Of a stretch of DNA of 64,000 nucleotides, positions 46,101 through 54,200 are shown piece by piece. The notes beneath the pieces are model-generated. The model ran no database searches and was not told the origin of the DNA. It saw only the letters and a program-made list of their open reading frames with translations. How positions within the stretch are numbered: the stretch's first letter is position 1; each line of letters begins with the position of its first letter. Position numbers and translations under genes: made by a program. Source of the stretch: Methanolapillus ohkumae (lineage in GTDB: Archaea; Halobacteriota; Methanosarcinia; Methanosarcinales; Methanosarcinaceae); the NCBI RefSeq assembly GCF_032594355.1, contig NZ_CP131061.1, positions 1,116,001-1,180,000 of the forward strand, read 5' to 3'.

Positions 46101-46740
46101 TAACGGTTGTTTCGATTTTGACTTGGGTTCCCCAAATCCCGGCTGCCGGAATAAGAGAAGCGGATGTGATTGTTGGGGCAATATTATCAATTTTTTCAAG
46201 GGTTAAAACGGACACATTTTTAAATCCCTGTGTGTCTTGCGCGTAAAGGGTGATATTCCCATTGCCGCTCACTTTAAACGGACCGGTATATTCGGATGCA
46301 ATCGGGGTTGCCGGAAAGGTATCCGCCGTAAAATCACCGGCTGCCCAGCGGATGTATTGGACCGGATATTTGGTTGCTGTTGCTTGGATTGTCACTGTTT
46401 TTTCAAACGACCACTCCCGAGGAGAAAAATCCCCGGAAACAAAAACGTTTTGTGCAACCGTTCCGGAGCCGCCCGGCGTCACCCGAACCGGATCCGATCC
46501 GGCATTTCCCGCATTAAATCCGCTTCTGTTTCCGGAACCGCTATCATTTCCGGTGCCATTTCTATTTTCAAATCCTTCCGCTTCATGAGACACGGAAGAT
46601 TGTGAGCCGGAAGATGAATTGGATGCCGGAATGGGTAAACGTTCGTCGTTATGCAAAAAGGTGTACGCTGATACGAAAAGCAGAATTAAAAGAACTGCTG
46701 CAATCGCAATAAATAAAATATTTTTTGTGTTTTTTTTCAT
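43198..46740 (-). CDS. Membrane-anchored surface protein with seven Ig-like repeats
   Basis: A 1,180-residue protein. An N-terminal membrane/signal helix (NILFIAIAAVLLILLFVSAY) is followed by a Ser/Gly/Asn-rich linker. Seven repeats of about 85 residues follow (roughly 105-715). Each has a 'VKYLQGTMSVSDF'-type strand, GKYTIYAKDNAGNE and a D-K-APxI end. Repeats 3 and 4 are nearly identical. A region with FAGVFDGNSKTIRGL follows, as in GLUG-type surface proteins. An unassigned C-terminal part ends the protein. The start at 46740 has GGTGA 6 bases upstream; the ORF extension to 46791 lies in the promoter. There is no C-terminal anchor, so it is held by the N-terminal helix. The stop is TAA. Confidence 0.8.
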   Translation of the reverse strand: MKKNTKNILFIAIAAVLLILLFVSAYTFLHNDERLPIPASNSSSGSQSSVSHEAEGFENRNGTGNDSGSGNRSGFNAGNAGSDPVRVTPGGSGTVAQNVFVSGDFSPREWSFEKTVTIQATATKYPVQYIRWAAGDFTADTFPATPIASEYTGPFKVSGNGNITLYAQDTQGFKNVSVLTLEKIDNIAPTITSASLIPAAGIWGTQVKIETTVTDLESGVAAVKYAKGNFKAATFPVDTATDILLDGAGTGNFTVTANGKYTIYAKDNAGNEIVSIVSISNADAKKPAISGASLSADFNQKVVSFTVTDDLSGVSEVKYLQGTMSVSDFSILGDAATDKSGGNYEFTANANGKYTIYAKDNAGNEKIRVITVSGIDIKAPVIFIPMLSADFDQKTVSFTVTDDLSGVSEVKYLQGKKSVSDFSSSGSTATDKSGGDYEFTATTNGKYTIYAKDNVGNEKIRVITVSGIDKTAPAVSDLFMDQDPTPNKVLFKVTDSQSGVAVVKYLSGNHNVGDFSSISVLTESGGKYSFDIESGKNVYTIYTKDNVGNDRIRRINVNSIDTEAPVISEPAVSDVSAWKTVKTVSFTVTDNEEVALVQYAMGTFTKDAFDTTSGTELFRAGVSHDYSFDATANGVYTIFAQDATGNRVVKTVTVSMIDENIPQLGFSNTTVSGYSETLTVTISDPGESGVNTSASLWAKGTHTADDFESGSISGEWLPETLTFYRNGVYSFYAQDNAGRSAVETYQISSIHTGADSSSPLLIKNIEDIQRINDDMEEGNNAFYYRMENDIDFTSVANTWIPVGADGQTFAGVFDGNSKTIRGLISKADSDDGNIVKYQSLFGPTVGGTFKDLTLSYDSLSNNYYGNAFTTTPQTTSLDYCKVNNVWVFSPDKMANVIAEIEAQANQFDGNKNNKTTIAMHTLGYIRHVRYNGGNWDVMIEKPNASFTSYMAANSTKVHSIFSSGADIFVTDTYTKDGVIDFIHLDAPLNGIVSTKAPQKTVVFSITVYTTYEQDDLLGWAGDLQSYYNTAAGGTTDGIGKRNFGVFSQEDMYADLDAVNIGSMIMSINSSSSSKNVVNKNVSTAFAEYYSNPDRSEQKRFTLFVDNLDGRSSYATATFSGDIKTLDKATTYYTTNVTILGTAKWQIYPAGITDPNLLKLRKEFGTYIYTKAGRTVPAIYQ

Positions 46741-46790
46741 AAATTCACCATGAAGTGAAGTTTTTATATTCCAGATATATTGACTAAACA

Positions 46791-46803
46791 AATATTATAT
46801 TAA
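46791..46803 (-). promoter_or_regulatory. TATA box of the repeat surface protein
   Basis: TTAATATAATATT on the minus strand, about 50 bases upstream of the ATG at 46740. Confidence 0.45.
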
Positions 46804-47100
46804 GAAAAAAATATAGACTACACAAGTAATAATTATTTATTAGAATAACTTACGAATATCTATAAAAAACTAATGAAAATAATGCTTGGAAAATTAAAAA
46901 AGAAACACAAATTAAATATATTTATGAAATATATAAAATTGGGTATATTTATAAAAATAAAATTAAAAAAGAAAGTAAATTGAGTAAAAAATTAAGATCA
47001 AAAATTAAGATAAAAATTAAAGATCAGAAATTAAAATTAAAAAAATAGAATTCAAATTGAAAAAATGGATTGAAATAAGTGTCATTTTAAAAATGTATTG
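46804..47100. other. AT-rich intergenic stretch, no gene
   Basis: AT-rich, with AAAATTAAGATAAAAATTAA reiterations near 46985-47045. No ORF was seen. Confidence 0.45.
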
Positions 47101-47172
47101 AAAAAGCCGGCCCACAATTTTTTGTTTAAATTTTAAAAATCAGACCCCATAACGCGCACACGCCGGCCGCGA
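47101..47172 (-). repeat. Repeat A copy 14
   Basis: On the minus strand it reads GGCCGGCGTGTGCGCGTTAT then GGGGTCTGATTTTTAAAATT and ends TGTGGGCCGGC. It begins about 80 bases after the NAD kinase stop, in its direction. GCCGGC words at both ends can pair. Confidence 0.65.
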
Positions 47173-47251
47173 AAATCAAAAAAGTGAAAATGAAAACGTA
47201 AAAATAAAAACGTAAAATGAAAATAAAAAATTAAAAAAGCATATCGGGAAC

Positions 47252-49054
47252 TTATCCCAACTTTTGCCGGACCGTATCATAGAAACAGGCATTTGAAAAT
47301 TTCACAAAGCGTCCCGGATATCGTGCTCTTTTGATTGTGATTGTATCATGTTCCGTCACCTTCAGATGTGTTTCACTTTCAAGAGACGGCTTTTCCATAT
47401 CCGGTTTTAATCCGGCGTCGATGTCTGATTTTTCAATCACTTTTCCGTCCGTCACCAAAACGATTTCTTTTGGAATCTTCAGCCGCAGCGTAATTTCGCT
47501 GTCAAATGGAATAATCCAGGGGCGAGAAGAGAGTTGGAACGGCGCGATTGGGACAATCAAAATCGCATCGACTTCGGGAGAGACAATCGGGCCGCCGGCA
47601 CTCATTGCATATGCGGTCGATCCGGTCGGCGTTGAAAAAACAATGCCGTCCGCCCGGATTTCATTTAAAAATTGCCCGTTGACCAAAACCTCATACGTCA
47701 TCATTTTGGCGGGGTACGCCGATGTGGCAACCACTTCATTAATCGCGGTCCCGAGAACTTTTCCATTGAGAGAAATTTCAAGACGGGGACGCTCGTCATA
47801 CATAAATCCGGACAAGGCTTTTCCAATCGATTCAATCGCGTCTTCCGGCTCCACGTCCGCCAAAAAACCGAGACGACCCATATTGACACCTAAAATCGGA
47901 ATCGGGTCTTTCATTTTAGACATGTTGCGCAAAATCGTGCCGTCGCCGCCAAGGGAAACAATGAAATCTATGCCTTCCTCTTCCATTTGCGTAACTGTCA
48001 TTCCCCGGTCCTCCATACCCAAAAGGCGGGCGGGAGAAGACGAAAGAAAAACTTGCACCCGGTCCGAAAAGGCTTCAATGATATAGTGAACCATATTAAG
48101 TGCCGCCGGGCTGTCACATCGTGAAACGATTGCGATTTTTTTCACGTCACCTTTGTAATAATAGCGGTCGCCGCGACACGAAATTTCCGGATAAGTCAGC
48201 AAATTTAAAATTTCCTGATGAATCACGCCATTTGAAGCCACCAAATTCAGTGGCTTGATGTGATTGTCCGGTAAAGATAGCGGTTTTCCGACGCCATCTG
48301 TCACAATGCCGCCCGCTTCTTTGACAATCAGCTGACCGGCGGCGATATCCACCAGCCGCAGAGCCATCCGCACATCAATAAACGCATCAATTTTTCCGGC
48401 AGCCACATAACACAATTCGAGCGCCACACTTCCCAAAACCCGAAGCTTTTGGACGCGGGAACATATTTTGGTGGCGCGGTCCGTATTTTGGCGGTAGCCG
48501 TAAGCGCTAATCGTTAATTCCCGAATGGATGAAGCGGTGGACGAGGCGATTTTTTTCCCATCCATAAAAGCGCCCCTGCCTTTTCCGGCATAAAACTCGT
48601 CACCATTGGCAAGACTTGCGACATACCCAAAGAAAACATCATTGGATCCGGGATCTGAAAACGCAATAGAAAGACTGTAAAACGGGATGTTTTGAACCGC
48701 GTTTGTGGTTCCGTCAAGCGGGTCGATAATGACCGTAAATTCCGGATTTTCACCCAATACGACACGCCCGCATTCTTCACTGATAATAATCATGGACCGA
48801 CCGGTAGATTTCAAATAATTGACAACGGCATCTTCCGCCGCCAAATCAATGCGTTTTGTGTCTGTCCCGTCATCCCCGACAAACATAAAGTCGCCGGCCT
48901 GCAGAGTTCCCCGCAGAGAAGAAATTGCAAAGACAACCTCGGAATGAATCCGACGGCAAAGCTCTAAAAGTTCCGGATATGGGGAAATATCGGCGGAAAA
49001 ACCTTCGGAAGAAGAGCCTTCGGAAGGAGTAATGGTCACTGATTTTTTTGTCAT
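47252..49054 (-). CDS. Bifunctional NADP phosphatase / NAD kinase
   Basis: A 600-residue fusion of two enzymes. Residues about 25-285 are an inositol-monophosphatase-type domain (ISEECG, DPLDGTTNAVQNIPFYS, VDIAAGQLIVKEAGG). Residues about 300-600 are an NAD kinase (SLGGDGTILRNMS with the GGDG motif, NEVVATSAYP, FSTPTGSTAYAMSAGGPIVSP). The same fusion in Methanocaldococcus makes and removes NADP. It controls the NAD/NADP ratio in the cytosol. It is upstream of nothing on its strand; rfcL lies 268 bases further upstream. The stop is TAA. Confidence 0.93.
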   Translation of the reverse strand: MTKKSVTITPSEGSSSEGFSADISPYPELLELCRRIHSEVVFAISSLRGTLQAGDFMFVGDDGTDTKRIDLAAEDAVVNYLKSTGRSMIIISEECGRVVLGENPEFTVIIDPLDGTTNAVQNIPFYSLSIAFSDPGSNDVFFGYVASLANGDEFYAGKGRGAFMDGKKIASSTASSIRELTISAYGYRQNTDRATKICSRVQKLRVLGSVALELCYVAAGKIDAFIDVRMALRLVDIAAGQLIVKEAGGIVTDGVGKPLSLPDNHIKPLNLVASNGVIHQEILNLLTYPEISCRGDRYYYKGDVKKIAIVSRCDSPAALNMVHYIIEAFSDRVQVFLSSSPARLLGMEDRGMTVTQMEEEGIDFIVSLGGDGTILRNMSKMKDPIPILGVNMGRLGFLADVEPEDAIESIGKALSGFMYDERPRLEISLNGKVLGTAINEVVATSAYPAKMMTYEVLVNGQFLNEIRADGIVFSTPTGSTAYAMSAGGPIVSPEVDAILIVPIAPFQLSSRPWIIPFDSEITLRLKIPKEIVLVTDGKVIEKSDIDAGLKPDMEKPSLESETHLKVTEHDTITIKRARYPGRFVKFSNACFYDTVRQKLG

Positions 49055-49198
49055 AAAACAACCCGAATCTGAAAATAAATCTGAGAAATAAACTTGAAAA
49101 ATAAAATTAAAACAAGAGTTGATGATTATAATTATTTCCAGATATAAATAAGCATTACAATTGAAAAAATCATTGAAAAATCAACATGCATCATAAAC

Positions 49199-49293
49199 AT
49201 CAATGTCAATAAACATCAATGTCAATAAACATCAATGTCAATAAACATCAATGTCAATAAACATCAATGTCAATAAACATCAATATCAACAAA
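49199..49293. repeat. 16-bp tandem repeat
   Basis: About six copies of ATCAATGTCAATAAAC, the last with changes, between rfcL's stop and the NAD kinase start. There are no spacers, so it is not CRISPR. Confidence 0.85.
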
Positions 49294-49322
49294 CAATAAT
49301 TCAACAATCAGAATTTGAAAAA

Positions 49323-50930
49323 TTAAAAGTCGAAGAGGCTTTTTTGATTTTTGGGCGGCTCATTCTTTTCCTGTTTTGATACCTTAGACTTTTCGTCCGC
49401 CTCTGCCTTTTGTTTACTTTGTTCAAGTTCCTGCTGTTTTTTAAGTTCCTGTTGTTTTTGGTCACTCTCTTTTTTCTTTTCCACCGCGGCCGCCATTTCT
49501 TCAATGGTCGCCTGACCTTTAACCGCTTCCCGCCCGCCTTCGTTTCCTTTTTCTTTTCGGGAGAGTTTTCCTTTAAAGAATTCCGGCTCTTCCGATTTGT
49601 ATTTAGCGGCGATTTCCTGGGATTTCTCATAAATTCCTTTGACTTCTTTGGTTGCGGATTTGGCACGGAGCAGGTAAACCAGTTCATCCAAATCAAAATC
49701 CGATTCCCCGGAGAGTGAAACGGCATACGCTTCATTTTCCATGAGCCGCATGTAATACGGAATCAATTCATTTCGGGAAACACGTAAGGAAGCATGGTGC
49801 CGGCGTGATATTTTTGCGGCAATATTGTCGCGCATTGTACGCATGGATTTGGAGGAGCCCATCCGTTTCCACCGCGATGGCGGGACGTACTTAATAAATC
49901 CGGAATAATCGCGGGTGCGAACCGACATCGGTCCGACCGTCATCAAATAATTCGCATACCGCCACAACCGGTAATTTTGGCGCAGGCGGACGCGTCCCAA
50001 ATAAAGATCGGCCCTTGCCAGCACGGCAAATCCGCCGGAAATGTCCGGGTTGATTTGAGCCGGAAATATTTTTTTGTCATCGGGAAATTGAAGCGGCAAG
50101 TTCTCGTCAATCCATTGGATGAGGTCATCCGGTGTTTCATCCAGCGTCCCGACCGCGTCAAGCGCTTCCTGCCGGTTTTTGCCTTTGAACACTTTAACAA
50201 GCGCCTTAAAAACCGTTTCTTTGACATCACGTCCGGACACTACGATGTCGGCTTCCGTCAATTTTGTTTTTCCCAGAGCGCACGCCTGCAAATCGTTCAT
50301 GGCGCTTCGGAGGTCTCCGCCGGCGTTTTCCGCGATTTTGAGAAGGGCGGATTCCTCACAGGACAGTCCTTCCGCATCACAAGCCCGTTTGAGCGCCGGC
50401 ACAATGGAGCGGCTTTGAATGCTTGAGAAGGAAATTTCAAGACACTGAGAACGGATGGTTTGCGTGATGCCGTAAACGTCATTGGCAATGAGAATAATCG
50501 GGTGCGTGGTTTTTGAAATCACATCGGAGATGGCTTTGCTTCCGCCTTTGTCATACGTTCCGTGAAGGTTATCAGCTTCATCCAAAACAATCAGCCGTTT
50601 TCCAAGAAGTTGGTTTTCCGATATTTCATGAGAAAAAAGTGTTTTCATCCGGGAGGCCGAGCCTGCAATTTTATCAATGACGTCGGCTGTTCGTTGATCT
50701 CCGGCGTTGAGTTCGATGAGTTCCCAACCCATTTCCCGGGAAAGCGCGTGAGCCGATGTTGTTTTTCCGACGCCGGCCGGACCAAAAAGAATAACGGCAC
50801 GATTTTCCGGAATTTTGGAGGCCCAAGAATCCGCCCATTCGCGCAGCTCGTGAAGGGCTTTTTTGTTGCCGATAATTTCTTTAAAGGTTTGCGGGCGGTA
50901 CTTTTCCGCCCAGTCGGAGGAGTCCATCAT
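49323..50930 (-). CDS. rfcL: Replication factor C large subunit
   Basis: A 535-residue clamp-loader subunit that, with RfcS, opens and loads PCNA on DNA. Walker A GPAGVGKT is at 50-57, Walker B LIVLDEADNL near 113-122, and the sensor region follows. The helical C-terminal domain is at about 240-400. A Lys/Glu/Gln-rich tail ends in QKSLFDF, a PIP-box that binds PCNA. Two ATGs start the gene (50930 and 50927). The tail's repeated QKQQELKKQQELEQ is a low-complexity expansion. The stop is TAA. Confidence 0.96.
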   Translation of the reverse strand: MMDSSDWAEKYRPQTFKEIIGNKKALHELREWADSWASKIPENRAVILFGPAGVGKTTSAHALSREMGWELIELNAGDQRTADVIDKIAGSASRMKTLFSHEISENQLLGKRLIVLDEADNLHGTYDKGGSKAISDVISKTTHPIILIANDVYGITQTIRSQCLEISFSSIQSRSIVPALKRACDAEGLSCEESALLKIAENAGGDLRSAMNDLQACALGKTKLTEADIVVSGRDVKETVFKALVKVFKGKNRQEALDAVGTLDETPDDLIQWIDENLPLQFPDDKKIFPAQINPDISGGFAVLARADLYLGRVRLRQNYRLWRYANYLMTVGPMSVRTRDYSGFIKYVPPSRWKRMGSSKSMRTMRDNIAAKISRRHHASLRVSRNELIPYYMRLMENEAYAVSLSGESDFDLDELVYLLRAKSATKEVKGIYEKSQEIAAKYKSEEPEFFKGKLSRKEKGNEGGREAVKGQATIEEMAAAVEKKKESDQKQQELKKQQELEQSKQKAEADEKSKVSKQEKNEPPKNQKSLFDF

Positions 50931-50959
50931 CTGAAATCAAGGAAGATTAGGAATTAAAA

Positions 50960-51035
50960 GTATTTAAAAAAATTCCCGTTGCGTCCGGGAAAATTTTGCC
51001 GAAACAATGCGGAAGAATTTTTTCAGCCATCCGAA
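50960..51035 (-). repeat. Repeat B end module copy
   Basis: On the minus strand it contains GGCTGAAAAAATTCTTCCGC then ATTGTTTCGG. This matches the end modules next to the genes at 4522 and 22779 (GCTGAAAATTTCCTCCGCAA). It lies upstream of rfcL and downstream of the giant surface gene. Confidence 0.45.
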
Positions 51036-51094
51036 AACGAAAACACCCCGCCGGAAATTTTAAAACCATAAACAAGCCCCATGACTTAAAATTT

Positions 51095-51164
51095 TAAAAA
51101 ACTGTCCACCGTATTTATTGTAAAGCGTTGAAAATTTGTCACCATAACACGTGCGGCGGCCAAC
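51095..51164 (-). repeat. Repeat A copy 15
   Basis: On the minus strand it reads GCCGCCGCACGTGTTATGGT then GACAAATTTTCAACG and ends with GGACAGTTTTTTAAAA. It lies about 120 bases after the surface gene ending at 51283, in its direction. Confidence 0.65.
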
Positions 51165-51201
51165 AAAAATAAACAAAACCAAAAAACAAAAAAAGAGAAA
51201 A

Positions 51202-51230
51202 AATAACAGCGAATTTTTTTCGCTGTTATT
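51202..51230 (-). terminator. Hairpin terminator of giant surface protein 1
   Basis: AATAACAGCGAA pairs with TTCGCTGTTATT, followed on the minus strand by a T-rich tract. About 55 bases after the stop codon. Confidence 0.7.
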
Positions 51231-51282
51231 GGTTTTACAAATTTCTTAACCATCAATTTCTTAATTTTAAACTTTGTTTGGT

Positions 51283-54200
51283 TCAAATTTTCCCGTAAGC
51301 TTTTGCCGTAAAAAGAATTTCAATTAAAAAGACAACGGCAAGCACGATATCATAAGCGTTATAGGAAACAGGATCTCCGCTTAAATTGTAAAAGAGGAAG
51401 AAGAGAACGATAACCAGAGCTGCCGCAAAAACAGCGAGAATGTAAAAAGTTGCCTTCCTTTTTCCCTTTTCGGATTGAATTTGATAAATACGAACCAATT
51501 GCGGCAACGCTAAAACGATGGCCAGCACCATCAAAATAAGCCCTGCCCAAGAAAGAACTCCGGTTGGCATTTCTGAATCCTGATGCTCATACGGAACAAC
51601 ATGCGTATGCGGCGTTTTGTCCGGATCGGTCCCGTTCATCAATCCCGGCGGAACCACCGTCGCGTTTCCAACCGGACCGCCGGACTCCGAACCGGACTCA
51701 TCCGCATAATAGAAACCGGCATTTATGTTTCGGAATTGAAGATCCGCCGGCGTTATGGTGAGGAGGTCGGATTTGAAATCATCGCTTTCATGAATCTTTT
51801 GATCGAATTGGAACGCAGACGCGTGATTAAAACCAGCCGGAAGTTCTACCTGAACATAATAACCGGACGCTTGAACTACATTCGGGAAATAATAATAACC
51901 GTTTTCATCCGTCACCGTCGTTTCCATAAGGCCGCCCGACTCATTCAATAAATTCACCTCGGCGCCGGAAATAAACGGCTCCGGATCGATTTGACGGTCA
52001 AAAATACTGTCCCGGTTTTCATCGCTCCAAACAAAGCCATCAATGAGCGGCGCATCATCCGGGTCCCCGCCTGTTTTGACCAGGTCGACATTTCCTATTG
52101 AAAACTCCGCCGTCTGCCATTCCAAAGACATGCCGCCCGGAATGTCGAATTCGCTGCCGGTTGTAGGTTTGTAGCCGGGCTTCATCGTCGCGGCCAAATA
52201 ATAATTTCCGGACTCAAACCAACCGCTTCCCGCCTCCTTTTCAAACAAGAAATAATCCCGAAAAATCAGATCACTGCTGTTGATTTCTTGGACTTTAATA
52301 CCGCTTGAATTGTAAAGCGCCACCGATTCCACCCAAAGATCCGGATTGGTAAACGTTACATTGATGGTTACCGGATCCAAGTCAAAATCTGCCGTCGGAG
52401 CGCCGCCATCCGACGCATTAGCAATTCCGTTTTGAGTTGCCGGCGCCGGAAGTTTGAGTCCGGCCGGTACACTGCTTAAAGACACGGAATAGCTGACATT
52501 TTTCGGGTCCGCTTTGACGGCGCTGAGCGGAGAGGAATAATATCCGAAACTGTCGGTCGTTGCCGGCGCCGCATTCACCATCACCGGCAAATTCATAACA
52601 GGCACTCCGTTTCCGGTGACATTTCCGGACAATTCCCCGTCATATTTCACCGCGACGGAAACCGTTGCATTGACATAATTGTTGGCACTGTCCGTGTAAT
52701 TGTACACCAAAACATAATTTTTCGGTGTATTTATGTCAAAAATATCCCCACTTCCGTATCCTTCAAACCGGATGTCGCCGGATGACAAAGCCAATCCCGA
52801 GTCCGTTCCGCTGACAAACATTTTGTAATAATCTTCCCAAGTTCCGTTGTTTTCGGGCGTGGATGGAATATTGGATTTCCAAAAGATTTCTTTGTCCGCC
52901 CCGGTCAACAGAATCGTTCCCGGATCTTTTTGAATGACAAAAGTCCGGGTACCCATTCCGGTTTGCCGGTCATCGTCCTCCGTTGTGAAATAAGTAATCA
53001 CATAAGTTCCCGGATTGGAAACATTAACGATCGACCGGTTGGCTTCCGGAATTGTCAGTTTAAATCCGGTCACGTAGTTCAGATCCGGATGGCCCGTACT
53101 GTTGAGAGGAACAAAGCTTTCCGAAGAAAAATCGGTGACGTTGTTATCAGACGCCAAAGAACCGTTCGCCGGCGTGAAATGAACGTTGACTTTGAACAGA
53201 CGGATATTTTGGGTAAAATCGTCATAGGTAAAAACAGTCCACCAATCCGGGATTGTTCCATTGGAATGATTGACATTTGATAATGTTCCCAATGCGGTCG
53301 GTTTGTTTTCAGAAACATTGTATCCCATAATATTTGGAACGTCCGATTGTTTCAGTTTGACCGCTCCCGTAAAACCATGGTCACTTTTGAAATTGCTGTC
53401 AAAATAATAAAGTGTTTGCCCGACCGCCGTGTCTCCGTAATTGACACCGGATCCGACTTTGGGGAGCTGAAACGGCAGGTAAACTTTCAAATTGGAATCC
53501 GTTTTCAGCGTGTCAAATTCAATTTTAACCGCCGTTATGTTGTGCAATTCGTCCATACTTGTCGTCGATTGATTGTTGTTTAAACTCATTTCCACCCATG
53601 CGTAATTTCCAAAAAGGTCTCCGCCGGTCGTTAAATTTTCCGTTCCGATCACATCTTTTGTATAATAGACTTTGTAACTGTTGTTTGCCATTCCAAAAGG
53701 CTCAAACCGAAGCGGATTATTGACCGCCGTTTTCCAGCCGGTCCCTTTGGGCAAAATGAAATAAACGACGGCATTCGTATAGGTTGAACTTCCTCCATTG
53801 TTGATATACATTTTAAATTCTTCATTGGAACTACCGGCTTTGAGTTCGGGATAAGAATCCGGGTTTGCCGGATTGTAGGAGGAGTAGCCGCCGGATGTCT
53901 TTGTACTGACATACGCTTGGACGACATGAGAACTGATGATATTAAGATCCCGGCTCTGCATATTGGATGTGTAGGATCCGGACGTGACATGAAGATCGGA
54001 AACGGTGGACGTATTGATGCCGGCGCTTGCCAGCGAATAAACATTTCCGCCGGCTCCGCCGGTCTTCGCGTCCGTCGCATTAGGATCCCACGTTGTCAGT
54101 AAAACACTTTGCGGCGGGAAAATTACTTTGTCGGCGCCGGCATAATCGGCCGGCACTTCCAAATCCAGCCGGACGGAATAATTGGCATTGCCGTTGTAGC

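Noticed and set aside
49199..49293. CRISPR array or origin iterons
   Set aside because: 16-bp units without spacers. No Cdc6/Orc1 gene or ORB-type motif lies near, although rfcL is adjacent.
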